DNA from: Membranipora membranacea
Lineage: Eukaryota; Bryozoa; Gymnolaemata; Cheilostomatida; Membraniporidae
Reading direction: 5' to 3'
Assembly: GCA_914767715.1 (NCBI GenBank)
Contig: OU612072.1
Span: forward strand, 15,500,001 to 15,564,000
DNA length: 64,000 nt
The notes under the pieces are model-generated. The model was not told the DNA's origin and did not search any database. It was given only the letters and a program-made list of their open reading frames with translations. Both the position numbers and the translations under genes were made by a program. This document shows positions 11,045 to 23,467 of the stretch, piece by piece. Positions within the stretch are counted from its first letter, which is position 1; each line of letters opens with the position of its first letter.

Positions 11045-14000
11045 CCAAATTTTATAGGCGGGTGAATTATGCTACATTTATTCTTCATAACTAATTGATA
11101 CAAGCGGACCCATGACATGGTTTTTGCTCTCATCATTAACATTTTATTGAATTTAAGAATACAACTGATGAAAAAACAAGAGATTTTCCTGAACAAGTTT
11201 GATTCATTTTGGAGTTGTTCCTTCTTGTGCCATCGCCTTTTGCTGGCAGTTACCTGTAGAAAGAGAAAGCCTCAAAATGCTGGTTAATCGAATCAGTGAT
11301 TTTTTAGTCAGGAGTTTACAGAAATTACTCAGTTTCCCTGCTGTCGCTGTTTATGCAATAGAGAGGAAGTTTTCTGTGAGCAATAAATAACATAAATTTG
11401 ACTCAACAGTCACAAATATGGAAAAGTTGAAGCATACCATCAATTTGAAGCAGGCATATTAAGACGTAGTCAACAAAGTTTGCGTGATAAGCAATGGGGA
11501 AATAAATAGATATGTTGGACCTATATCTATGTCCATCGCTGGATTTACAGATTTATTTATAATCCACTGTTGTAATACCCTGGGGTATTAAATAAAAATT
11601 TGGTGAGCTTTGTTACAATGTTGGTTGGTAACCCACCCCTCTGATTTTACAGTATCAAGTTTACTGGTCAATGTAGACCTGTTGATATTTTAACTTGACT
11701 TGATTAATATCCTGTCACTATCATGTCAGCCGATGATTATCACTGCAAAGATCTGATACAAAGGGTGTACCAGAGGTCAGGGGTATATAGTCAATCGTAA
11801 GGGCTGGGTGAGGTGCGATTTATTTTCAGTGTCTGTTTCGTGGGAGCGGGCAACGAGTAATAAAAATGCAAATCACTTTTTATAAGCAGCCTTCCAACTG
11901 TGTTTTCAGGACATGAAACATATTACATATACATAAGAAGTTTAACTTAACGCACCCCTGTACAAGGTATATGAGTGTGAAAGTTAGGCTAATGCGTGGG
12001 GAGCTAACATCCATTAGCAGCATGTGTGGTGACTGCATGTGTTGCCTTGTTCTGAAGTCTGACATCCTGAATGTTTATTTCCTGTGGTTCAGACTTCATC
12101 TCATTAGATTCATTGGCAGAGAAGTTAGGGACATCTGTATAATAATGATAGAAATAATAATACAATACCGATGACAAACTCATAGATCCATATCGTAGGA
12201 CCAGTCATTACAGCATTTTACTGAGATACTCATATTATTGGCTATAGAACAATTCCGTTCTATCTGACATTCGGAGGAATACCTTAAACGCTGCAGTGTA
12301 TCAAGCTGCCTCGATTTGGTGACGCATTTGGAAAGAACCTGAGACCTCCAAACATGTTGTTTGTATTTTTGCGAAAAAGCGACAACTCCATTAACTAAAA
12401 AAAATCTGAAAACCAGGTGTACACATATACAACAGTGTGGACCTTTCCTTTTTTTTCAAGCCTGCAACAGAAGTTGCTCTAGTATTGTATAAATTTATGA
12501 GATGGTGATAGGAACACAAGTTGGATTGTCAATGTCAAGTAGACAGGTAAACCACATTTGTTGCTGAGTTCGATCATGGTTCGATGAAGCTCAGAAACTG
12601 CTTGATTCACAAATCAAACTAAGAGTATAATATGGAGTGCCATATTATTAGTCAAAGAAAAAATGGGTATACATTTTCACTATGCAGATATTAACGTTTG
12701 CATGGTGGATTTTCATAGTTGCCGTGTCAATGTTTTGTATAGTTCAACTTTCATGTTTATATGGTGAATTATGGTGTGTACCCATGTTCTTTGACCAATT
12801 ACTTTACAGATGCACTCCATTAGGTTGTGGAAACACTGCCTTCAACACATTGCTGCAAGTTTTCAGGGCTGATTAGATCGAATGGTATATGTAGACTCAA
12901 AACTCCTCTGGATAAGTTTCAAGGTTGCTATACTCACACCAAAAACTATCACAAATTATAATTGTTTGATGCAAACTGAACATCAAAAAGGTTTTGACTG
13001 TGTAAATCATAAACTGTTAGTAACCACATTTGCTTAAAAAAAATCAACTTTGGCAGCATCCTTTTTAGAAAATTATTCATAAGACAAATATGTATTTATT
13101 TATAAATATACATTCATATATATATATACATTTGTATATATATGTAATTATATATTTAGGTATATATGTATCAATATACAAATATATATACATATATATG
13201 TATGTGTGTATATTTATCAATTTGTGTTTTTGATTTTTTGATTGGCATCATAATCATCTTTACGGAATGCTTTTCGATATGTGCTAAGGGAAAAAAGGAA
13301 AAAAAATTAATTTGTAAAGGTATGTGAATTGAGCTGATAGTTGTTGGAGAGCCAATTGATAAGTTGTCTTTTAGTGATAGAGTGTTGATATTGTATTTAA
13401 TGATCTAATAAATCTTGGCAGAGAGTTGAAAACAGTGACTATAGACGTGTTTACATGGTCTGAAGGATTGAAAATTAAATATTTGCTTCTTAAAGGGTAC
13501 CTGTGTTCATTTTTTATAAAAACTTCAGTAATATATTCAGGGCATTGACCAACTAAAATCTATATATATGTATATATATATGTGTGTGTGTGTCTATAAT
13601 CATATATTATACACATACATGACATAAAGATCAAGGTACAATAATTTGTACTAAGGATAAATAACCTTATAAACAAGGTAATCAGTCTAGTTACAAAGTA
13701 GTGTAAAATAAAACACACTGTTATCGTCAGGCTCGAGGTCTGCAGACAAAGCTTCCTCTGCTGCTGTACCTAGCATACAGATTCCATCATTCACATAGTA
13801 GTTAATAGCCTCACACGACGACGTAGCCATACACATTACCACACAGTCATCAATGAACTAAACCTTTTAGTTTAGTTCATTGCAGTCATGCTCATTGCTT
13901 ACTGTGTGTGTACTCAATGACAGTGAAGGATGTTTATTGTTTTGCCGAACACGCAATGTTACTGATCGTTGGTTCCTTCCCAAAACTAAAAAAACAAAAA

Positions 14001-14100
14001 GTTTTATCAATAAAAATTGGACAGAATTTCTTGGGCACAAATAACAAAAGGGATAGTATTTTACAATTTGGGATATATCATTGAAGAGGTAGGTAGCAAG
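11045..14100. other. COX19 3' region and long non-coding stretch with TA-rich microsatellites
   Basis: After the COX19 stop and AATAAA no gene is supported. The stretch contains a small perfect palindrome AATACCCTGGGGTATT near 11575, TA/TATATG-rich simple sequence at about 13095-13215 and 13560-13615, and a hairpin at 13851-13882. Confidence 0.5.
13851..13882. repeat. hairpin, CAATGAACTAAAC family
   Basis: Arms CAATGAACTAAAC and GTTTAGTTCATTG flank a six-base loop. Related copies are at 19923-19953, 26283-26310 and 49417-49443. Confidence 0.65.
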
Positions 14101-14117
14101 CTTTCAACTAGTTAAAG

Positions 14118-14187
14118 AGCTCTAACTCTGGTGGTTCAGTGGCATTACATCATAATGTAATGCCACTGAACCACCGGAGTTAGAGCT
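14118..14187. repeat. 70-bp near-perfect palindrome
   Basis: Two 33-bp arms (AGCTCTAACTCTGGTGG... and its reverse complement) meet over a four-base spacer, with a single mismatch. No gene overlaps it. It could be a very short foldback element or an RNA hairpin. Nothing in sequence decides between these. Confidence 0.75.
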
Positions 14188-14374
14188 TTTGTACTCCTTT
14201 ATAAGGACAGAATCACATCTAATCTGAGTAATGATTCAGGAATAAAATAAGAGTAGTGGGGTCCAACCTAACAAGAACTTGGAAGTACTTTGCCAAGTCT
14301 ACTGTACAAAAATAAATAAAATACATCATCTGATCACAACATTCGGTCATGTTCCATTAAATACGCCAAAACTT

Positions 14375-14447
14375 TGGAGGTGCCGGATATTGATCCTGGT
14401 ACCTCTCACATGCTAAGCGAGCGCTCTACCACTTGAGCTCCGCCCCC
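14375..14447 (-). tRNA. degenerate tRNA-Ala(AGC)-like sequence
   Basis: Read on the minus strand, the 73 bases begin GGGGGCGGAGCTCAAGTGG and end in CACCTCCA. The anticodon arm CTCGC-TTAGCAT-GTGAG has an intact stem and an AGC anticodon, and the A-box (GGTAGAGCGC) is good. The acceptor stem has one A/C mismatch. The T arm is weak: the TTCAATC loop has become ATCAATA and one T-stem pair is broken. This points to a tRNA-Ala pseudogene or tRNA-derived relic, not a certain functional gene. Confidence 0.6.
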
Positions 14448-16010
14448 AATGAATACCAGGGTGCTGACAGATAACTGTTGATTAGGTCAATAATCTGTAC
14501 TATACAACCATGGGAACAACCACCTGCTGAGGATATCCGAATTATCCTAATGACAAGCGTTGGGCGAGTGCTTGTTTGCATACCTTTGCTTATTTTAAAT
14601 ACAGGCTTGCGTTTATTTTGTTATGTGTTATTTGGAAAAAAAATCTCATGCGGGATTCCTGATTATTGCTGCACTATTTCTCAGGCATACCCTTATATTT
14701 ACATTGAAGTTGTGGTATGTGAGATCAGAATTTTGGCAAACTACAATAAGCAGACGTTCGTAGTGGTAGCCGGTATCAACATTTATCAGATTTCTAAAGG
14801 AGAGCATCAAATGATTATTTGATTAGGGTGATATTTAAATGCTATGACACATTTGCAATTCATTTGGTTCTGTGTTAGTTATATGCTGATCTTAAGATAT
14901 AAATATATTGCCATTCATCCTTGCCGGGTCTTGAAAAACAGGACTGAGATGCCGGAGGGCAACTGTATGTTTGCGCACCTAACATGCAGTAAAAAGATTT
15001 CCACTTTGTGGAGTAGTCTGACTAGCTAACTACACAACACCAGATCTGGAGCATTACACTGTGTACAACCTAAAGTATACCTGCCTCCAGATGCTACTCG
15101 GACTATTGAGTACTACTAAGTGCTGAGCTCACTTCCTGGGTACTACGTCATCACTATCTGGGAAGAATCACTCTTGTTTGTAACATTCATGGTAAGTTAT
15201 ACCACGAAATACTACTCAGAGTTTATCGCAACTTTTGACTGATCATCGCTGCCCATCCTGGCCCAGTAGGAACCCCTGGCTTCTTTACACACTTGCTCTT
15301 TATTATAAAGCATAGCCCATTTTGGCAAACAAGGGTAAATGGCAAAGGTTTAGTACCTTGAGTGCAAGCACCCGTACTTTAGAGGGGTACCCAGCTCTAC
15401 ATTGGAGACTTGAACTTAGCAATGCAAGAAATGTCCTTCTTTCCTGACTTATTTTGACTCAATAAACTGTTTCAACACAGGGCTTTTTATTAGTCAAACA
15501 AAGACATCTTGCTGCAGTATGTTGGGAATATGGTGAGAAATTTTCCAAAACCAGCTACTTTAAAACAGACTTTGACTCAATATTGTGATAGTGAAGCACA
15601 GGAAAAGAAGTCAAAAACAATAACTATAGTGGTGAACAAACATCCCAAACACTTTTGTTATAACTCTTAGCAAACATCAGCAGTGGTTGTAGTCTATACA
15701 ATCAGCTCAAGCGACCTCTTTAATGATGTTGCAAATTTAATAATGAAAAGAACAAGAGAATAATTTCACTTTCTCAGTGAATCATCTTCTATCACATCTC
15801 CAAGTATCCATAGACACTTGATGGCGTGGTGTGAAAATAAAACACCATCATGGATGCTGACTGAATTATTAGATGGTTGGTCATGCGAGTTAACACACTT
15901 TGTGTCTATTTTTTGTAGTAGTTGCAGAATAATTTTCACTTGCATAAAACACCCAAACTTGTTCCTCACAGCAAACTAAAATGCATAGACTCAGTGTGAA
16001 CAGCAACAGG
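14448..16010. other. non-coding spacer before the B-box gene
   Basis: Nothing recognisable was seen. It must contain the 3' UTR of the minus-strand B-box gene that ends at 16011. Confidence 0.45.
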
Positions 16011-19000
16011 TTATCCAGAGAGTATAAGTTTGAATAACTTAAAGTTTTTATCATCGCATCCAGCAAGTGCCAGCTCATCATATCTCACACTGATATCTAT
16101 ACAGTAATCAGGGACTTGATGATGTTTCATCTCCTTCAGCTTTTTCCCTGTAAAAGTCAGTTAATATTTCAAAATACAAGTGATCAACAATAATATGAAC
16201 AAACTAAAAAGGAGACTTGACCTTTTAGTAATTAAAACTCCCGTAGCATGGAAAAAACTACTTACTATCATGTGAGCAAGAGTTGGATTACAAGAACAGA
16301 ATATCCCGTTTCAGGAAAATCCCACAAAAATATTGACTCAAACTACGAATATTTGTTGTCCTGATAGTAATATTCTTACATTTTCAGTTAGTATAAGTAT
16401 AAATAGAATAGCAAAGTGACCCAAAGAGTACAGTACTATTTGTCTCACCATCATTGCTGAGTATGTAGATTGTTTTAATGTTCTGCCCGCTCACATAGAT
16501 GTTCCCTCTTTCGTCTGCAGCTAACCCAGAGGCCCTTGGTACCTGATCACATGACCAAATGAGCACGGGCACCTCTGCCTCTCTCACTCTGTACATGTTA
16601 GCTTTGTGCTCCACATTATCATGTCCTGTGACCAGCAGTGTTCCATCTCGTTGAAACATGAGGTTGAATAGAACCTTTAGACCCGGGACCTGTGTAGTGA
16701 CGCGCGATCTTGATTTCCTGTTGTAGAGTATTATTCTATTATGATCATTTTCTAGAGCGACGATATAATTAGCTGAAACACTGCAGTAGCTCGAATTATT
16801 TGATTTATGTGGGAATGTGAAAACCATCTCGCTCTGATTACTGGTCAAGTCATACTTCCGAATAGTCACAGTGTGTTCGCTACGGCTCCATGATGAGATG
16901 AACACTTCACCTTCATACTCTGCTACCTTAGCAGCTGGAAAATTCACCACATGAGTCACCTCACCAGTTTGTCTGCTGTACAACTTCATTCCATCGGAAC
17001 AGCCCAGCAGTAAATCCCCACTGACACTGTGTTGGTGTACAGAGGTACATTGTTGATGGTTTGTGTCATGCTTAGACATGAAGTGAAGCGTTGAAGGGAT
17101 TGTTGATGTAGGAGAGGGAGAAAGGTTGTTGCTCCGAGGTGTTGTTTTAGGTGCCACTCTGAGTGAACCTGCATCTGAAACACAAATATTTTTGGCTGTT
17201 CATACTAATGATTTCATGGTTATCATGATCTGCTATAGTACATGAGGAAATCTGAAGGCTCCCCAAATAGGGAGTTTGGGTATATTTTACTGAGGAAGTT
17301 AGAAAATAATTTTGATGATTACTGTGATCTGATAAGATAGAGTCTATTTTATAACCATAATCACTTTGTAAGCGTGACTGCATCTATATCTAGGTCATTT
17401 AAAAAAGCCTTTACTAACATAGCTACTTACCAGCCCCAGTATTAGTAGGAGATGGAGAAGGAGAAGGAGAAGGAGGATTTTTGCTCGAAGGTGCCAAACT
17501 GAGTAATCCCGCGTCTAAAACAGAAATATTTTTGACTGTTCATCATAATGATTTTAAGGAAATCAGGATCTGTCATGGTCTATGAGGGAGTATGAAATAT
17601 GACATAAATGTATTTTATACTCATGACCAATTTACCAACGCAAGAGGTAGTAGAGGCAGAGCTCACCAACACTGCAATGATACAAAAATGAATTTGAGTC
17701 ACACAAGTGAATCTTAACTACTATGAACAGCTATTCCAATCAAAGTGTTTTACAACTTTTGAATAATCTTCTCATCAAAGATTTGAAAATTGCCAATGAC
17801 GTAGCTGGGTTTAATGGGGCGATGTACTAAAACATATTCAGTTCTTTAATCACTTACCAATTTCTTTCACCACTCGCAGAAGATCCACCATTGAAAGGCT
17901 CTCAACGTCGTCCCCACATTGTGACATACTCCCCTTAAGATCCTGGACTTGTTTGGTAATCGGTTCCAGTGACTGCATCATTGTCCCCAGCTCAACAACA
18001 CTGTTTGCATCACAAAGAGATTCTTCAGATGCGTTGGTCAACTTCTGGAACTTTTGTTTCACTCTTCTCATGAGCTTTGCTTGCTACAAGATGACATATT
18101 TATTGCAGTTAAGCTATATAAAGCTGATTGTTTTTGATAGATATACAGTACAACAACCTAAAAGTTTGAAAAACATTGTGTTGGGATGGTTTCTTGAACT
18201 GCAAATTTATTTAGCCTGTTCATTTTATCAAATTATTGTTATCTCCTGTGCGGTTATGCAGCAACCTGCTGGTATAAATTGTCAAGTATCTTATCAGTAT
18301 CAATTAAAAGTTTGGCAAATTGTTTAAATTTGTGGTATTAGGTCAGACTAGTGCTAACAGAATGAATAAGGTTTTCTGGTGAGGATTGTCTCCAGCAAAA
18401 CCATGAGGCCAAATTTGTTGTGACCTCTCTCAGATTGCTGCAGAATTCATAATATTGTCATTACCTTAGAGAAGCAAGTCAAAGCAGGATGCATTTTCTC
18501 TCTCGTTATCTTACTCTCTGCACATTTAATCAGAAAAATGTAGCCAGTTTTGAGTTTTATTTACAAAGTTTATCAGCAATCAATTCATCTTCACTCCAAT
18601 GCTGACTTACGTGGGAGATGTAGCATTTATTATATTCAGAGTACTGACTTTTCAAGAGAACATGTAAGTTTAATGTTTTATTATACTTATTGTACTCCTA
18701 TTACCTATGTATTATTGTAATCATTTTTGTAAGAAATGCCGAAATTTATTGTGACAAGTTGCTCCACTTATTTTTGTTACTTTTCACTGTAGAAACCTGA
18801 TGCATCAACTGATATGCCTCACACAGTTATAAGATAGAAAAGTGACCTAACCAGTCACCATTTGTAAATTGAATTTAGTATTTATTAAGTAATAATTTTA
18901 TCATAACAGTGTATTAATCACCCCTTCTATCATATGTTAATTAACACTGCTAAAGGATACAATGTATGTGAAGTATTATATGCCTTATTGGTTGGTTAAA

Positions 19001-20217
19001 TTGTTATTTAATTCACAGAATTTTCTGCATGGATAATGTTGTGGCTTTTATTTTGTCAATTTTTATTTACTTTTTTGATTGCTGTTTTTACCTTTGTTTT
19101 AGGGTACAATAAATAAACTGATTTGTTGCCAAACTTCTATATTCGATACAAATATTGACCTTGTTTCTTGTGGCTTACTGGAAATAGGTGGTGCCACATC
19201 CAACTCTACAGTTGTCTTCAGAGTTTCTATTCAACTTGATTTCTTAGGTACAAGTTGTTGTATTTAGGAGTTTTCTAAACGATACTCAATAATCAGACAA
19301 CTCCTTATGTCATTTAATGTGGGCACGGTGTTGCCTTTGCACGTTCCTTTTTATGCTGCATCCTGTCAGGAGTGAAAGCAAATATAATGTCTCTCTGAAT
19401 CCAAATCATTATCGGTTTAATTGATGCACCATGTACCATCAATACATAGCACACCAATATAACACAAGTGATGCAGCGTACCTTGAATTCTAGTACCAAG
19501 AGTTTTTCCTCCCTCTCGTCATTCCATTTGACAAACTTGTCCTTGATTTTTCTGTAACATTCCTCTAAATCAATCAGGTTGTGAGGCTTGGCTTTATGGC
19601 ATTCGTCCCTTGAACTGCATCTAAAATATTGTGAGAAATACAATACCAAGCTCCCTTACTCAGCACATGTGCTTTCCCATATGTAAACACTCAATCTTTA
19701 TTATGTTCATTCACTCAATTTTTCACCAACACCAAAACTTTGTGAAGATATTTTCAACAAAGAATATATCCACATTCGCACACCCATTGATATGCCAATA
19801 TCCTCAGTGCAACTATGTCTGATACCAAGAAGCATGGTACCAGTTCAGTTTCTAACTTTATTCTTTAAAGTCTAAGCAGATAGCTCCATGTGAATGCTAG
19901 TGTAAAGGAAACTGCATGTCACCAATGAACTAAACCTAAGGTTTAGTTCATTGATGTCACTGTCCAAAATATTACACCAATAAGTTTTATGTCAACAATT
20001 GTCTTTACCAACCGTTGACAGATAGCCGAAGTACAGACATCACACCACCAATCTACGGGTCGGTTACATCCATCAGTTTGACATTTATCTCCTGCTGTCG
20101 CTGCTGATGCTGACTTCTTCTTTTCAGCTTCCAGAGCAGCAGTTAGTAACTCGTTTTCCTTCTCTAAATCTGTCCTCATCATGATCTGCTCATCAATCTC
20201 ATCCTGGATACCCATGT
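16011..20217 (-). CDS. TRIM-like protein: B-box zinc finger, coiled coil, C-terminal beta-propeller-like repeats
   Basis: Six exons fit in phase: 20217-20013 (ATG at 20215), 19620-19482, 18083-17858, 17514-17431, 17174-16449 and 16147-16011, for 504 residues. An N-terminal helix rich in E and K precedes a B-box split across exons 1-2, with Cys/His order C-x4-C, C-x2-C, C-x2-C and two His (CQTDGCN, WWCDVCTSAICQRC, then CHKAKPH). Helical coiled-coil sequence follows (exons 2-3), then a Ser/Pro-rich linker. The last 230 residues have repeated short beta-strand units such as GDLLLGCSDGMKLYSR, GTLLVTGHDN and GNIYVSGQNIKTIYIL, as in NHL-type propellers of TRIM2/3/71-like proteins. No RING finger was found upstream. 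Exon 1 has a good acceptor directly before the ATG, so a further 5' exon is possible. Without a RING, ligase activity cannot be claimed. A scaffold or RNA-binding role is possible by family analogy. Confidence 0.82.
19923..19953. repeat. hairpin, CAATGAACTAAACCT family
   Basis: CAATGAACTAAACCT and AGGTTTAGTTCATTG form a perfect 15-bp stem with a single-base loop. It lies in the first intron of the B-box gene and is flanked by GTCAC-type extensions on both sides. Confidence 0.75.
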
Positions 20218-20504
20218 CTGAAAGAAAAATAAAGAGTTATCTTTTTTCAGGCAATACATACTCACTGTACTGTTTCCTATTTGATTATGTGAAAATTGAT
20301 TGATTCCTCTGAAAATATTAATACCTTGCCTTGTCTTGTCTTTGAGAAGGGGCTGACCGAGGTTACTCGGATCAACCTGGGTTCAGGTCTCAGGGACCCA
20401 TAGAACTCAAGCCTTCCATAAAACAAAGTTTAATCTAGCATCGTTGTTCAAAACGCCCCGAAATACGAAGGAATCGGAGCAAATCTGAAACCCCCCCCCC
20501 CCCC

Positions 20505-20990
20505 TTAGGACGTATTGACCAAAGGTTCGCTGCCTCACCTGTTTGTAGAATTGGCATGAGGTTAAAAAGTGAAGGGCTGTGTCTTAACCACATTTTGGAC
20601 AGTCTATTTCATCTGTTACCTTGAGTTTTTGCAGGTGTACCTTGAATGGCCCGTGACCAGTTACAACTGATATGAGGTTACTTATCTCTGAGCGTCCAAA
20701 GCAGAGGAGCCCAGTTTCAAATCTTAGATTCAGTTCACTAATGAATGATTTTGTATGATTACCATGTTTACAATTTCTCAAATAAATAATTTTTGAATCC
20801 ATCACCCACTCTTTGATTCACTGCTTTATGACTGATTGGGTTACAGGGAGTGCTAGTTCTGGACCATAAAAGTCACGGGCAGAACCAGCATTCGCAAGTA
20901 AGTCCGCTTTTTCATTTCCATAGATGCCGATGTGTCCTGGTACCCAAATGACCTTGATATTATTTCTATTAATACATTGAGCATATTAAT
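20505..20990 (-). pseudogene. LINE fragment: RNase H domain and C-terminal zinc-knuckle region
   Basis: Minus-strand translation gives VIWVPGHIGIYGNEKADLL, the RNase H C-terminal motif with the HxGxxGNExAD signature. This is followed by VVTGHGPFKVHL, CPKCG and TALHFLTSCQFY, the usual tail of I/Jockey-like LINE ORF2 proteins. Two in-frame stops interrupt it, one after VIKQ and one after CPKCG. No reverse transcriptase is attached, so this is a 5'-truncated dead copy. A run of 18 C residues lies at its 3' end, about 20489. Confidence 0.8.
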
Positions 20991-22654
20991 TATTTTACAT
21001 GAGTACTGTTTTTTTTGTGAATGCTGAAAAAAGTTCAATTGCAAGGCTGAATTATGAGCATCTCACCAGTTGAAATTTCTGGTCATGGTCATCTCTGAGG
21101 GATTATAATGTTGAAAGACTGGTCTATAGTCTGTACAAATATGATAAGGTTAAATCAGCTCGAAATTGAAATGTTATGTATTTCTCTTTCTGGAATGATC
21201 ATTCATTCAACTTTTTATCTATACAGTTATGAATATTGATGCGGTGCTTTGAGATGAATGCTTTGATGAGCTAGCTAACACTGTGTCTACTTCGAATATC
21301 ATATTAACAGTCGATAATATGACACTGGATAGTGATTTATTGATTCTGCATTACCGCTCATCAATAACCTGCTTAATTACATATTAGATATTTTTGCATC
21401 AATCTCAAAAGACAATAAAGCGACTAAGAATTATGGAATTTCAGGTTTGATAAATACGTCTTGCTCTTAATATTATATTATATTATATTATATTGATTCG
21501 AATAGACAAATGCCTATCTGCCTGCACCTTTTGGCATTATTGTTGATGACTGTCCAGTTGAAAGAAAGTTAATGTTATATAATAAAACTTGCCCAAATAT
21601 ATTGATCAAATTTGCAGGCTGTAGACAGAATTACATCGATTGGACGTTTACCATGCTATATTTATATATATTCATAATTTTTATGTTAACACATATATAT
21701 TATTATATATAATACCTATATTCAATATTGAATGAGGAGTCTGAGGAATTTGAAAGAAACTTTGAAATGGAAGACATTCGCAAATATCGATATGAAACCT
21801 CCTCCATTCAAAATCATGGCATGTTTACAAGTGCTCCAACAATGGATCAGCAGTTCAGACTATTATTTGTTAGATCACCTGCATCACCGTAACCTGATAC
21901 AGTATGCTAGTGAGAGAGTGTCAATTGAAATCTATTTCTCATCATAAGCTATCGAACTCTGTTCCTAGAGAAAAGGTAAGGTATTCGTCACATTGGATCA
22001 GGGCTATCAAAAGTGAAAATTGAAGCACCGATCACTCATTCAAATGCTGGTAGTAATTCAATTTTCATCACAAGCAAAATTCCATTTGTAGCTGAAACTT
22101 TCAACAAGAACTCAGAATTCAGATATTATACTTGAGTGCGCTTGATCTGATGAATACATTGGTACTTGATATCGCTTGGTGAAAATAAGTTGATTTTTAG
22201 TTAAAAAATGTTGTTATATGTAAGAATTAATCACGAATTCAGATAATATGCAACTCCTATCAATCTCCTCGTTCCACTCAGGGGTCTGTGAGGAGCAGAA
22301 AAAATCCAAGGGAACAAAAAACGTGTGAGAGGGTATTGACCCTACTGCACTAACCTTGTGATTGGTAACCCTTTGTCGATTCCTCAAAACGTCGGCTATG
22401 TAAACTGAAAATATGGTATGAAGGTCGTCCACAATCAGGCATCGAAAATATTGCTCAATGCTGGGGCACAGTTTTTTAATAGCTGATGTTTGAAAACAAA
22501 ATCGATGTCCAAGCCTTGTTAAGCCTTTATAACAATTCTTGTCTGATAGTCATCACTAAGCAACAATGACAACACCCTTCGGAAATAGGGTAACTATTGG
22601 AAGAGAGGCTGATTTTATGATGAAATACAATAAATTAATCTAAGCAAGACTAAC
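20991..22654. other. AT-rich non-coding stretch
   Basis: It contains a TATTA simple repeat (about 21467-21494) and TA-rich sequence around 21660-21720. A short open stretch at about 22390-22340 on the minus strand has splice-like edges (TTTTCAG ... AAG/GTTAGT), but its phase does not join the exon chain upstream. No gene is supported. Confidence 0.4.
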
Positions 22655-23163
22655 CAATTCATTGATTATTTCATCAGTGCTCACTTCTAACTTGCCAAGT
22701 AATGTAAATTCAAAAGTGGGAGAATTCAATTTACAGCGATACTGCACCACATTGCCTGGGGGTTCGGGAGCGATATGAGTCCCTAATGGGGTCCAGGATG
22801 TAGCCCCAGCTGCTGATGCTCTTAGAGCGTCTCTAGCCACTATGAAGGGCCTAAAACGCATATTTGATTCCAAATAATTTTATGTTTGTTATTTTTTACT
22901 GGTACGAAATATCATACGGAGGTGAAAAACTAACCATCAGCACATGGGCCCCTGGCACGTACGTGCCCTTCCTCTGACAATGTCCCGTATCAACCATCCA
23001 ATTGACAATAACAGTCTGAATTTTGATAGAACAGGTAAATTTTTTAACATTATTGAATAGCAAAATTCCTATTAATTTTGTGTGCAAAGACGTTACCAGT
23101 AACTCATCAACAAGTGCTTTGATAGTGACTAAAACATTGCGATAGGGCTGCTTTCTCTCAAAT
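22655..23163 (-). CDS. unrecognised three-exon coding chain, incomplete at both ends
   Basis: Three minus-strand open segments with splice sites join in phase: 23163-23097, 23015-22963 (using the donor AC/GTACGT) and 22850-22655. The joined product of about 105 residues begins ERKQPYRNVLVTIKALVDEL. It continues through NWMVDTGHCQRKGT and ends FTFLLGKLEV-like sequence (residues FEFTLLGKLEVSTDEIINEL). I do not recognise the family. Neither a start codon nor a terminal exon was found. The next downstream candidate exon is out of phase. It could be a real lineage-specific gene, a decayed gene or a transposon part. Composition is protein-like compared with the surrounding AT-rich DNA. Confidence 0.35.
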
Positions 23164-23429
23164 CTGGAGGAAATAATGAGAACTACAAAAAGTGGGAAGT
23201 GGGCAGAAGCGGGTGTGGAAATCTGGAGGGTTCCACCTCATTTCTTACAGGTCGTGTAAGTAGTTCGTATTTCTCGTAACACACCTTATATAGACCCAAG
23301 CCCTGATATCTGCTTAACACCTGAAATAAACTTAACAGGTTTTGCCTCCTGCTGCCCATAGATTTTCAAATATGCATGTGCTATTGAACCCAAACCCAAT
23401 TATTTCAAACATTAAAACCCCCAAAATTT

Positions 23430-23467
23430 TGGAGGTGCCGGGTATCTACCACTTGAGCTACACCCCC
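23430..23467 (-). pseudogene. tRNA-Ala remnant lacking the anticodon arm
   Basis: The minus strand reads GGGGGTGTAGCTCAAGTGG, runs on through GTAGAT, then goes directly into ACCCGGCACCTCCA. This is the 5' half (acceptor and D arm) and the 3' acceptor strand of tRNA-Ala with about 34 bases removed. Sequence just outside both ends resembles that of the copy at 14375-14447, so both may come from one tRNA-derived repeat. Confidence 0.65.

Noticed and set aside
16384-17157. Start of an independent protein at a GTG/ATG-like codon near 17157
   Set aside because: A clear acceptor at 17174 and a phase-compatible upstream exon show this is an internal exon of the B-box gene.
17655-17660. Possible 5-base micro-exon between TTGCAG and GTGAGC in the B-box gene (minus strand)
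   Set aside because: Its inclusion would break the frame between the exons at 17858 and 17514, which join perfectly without it.
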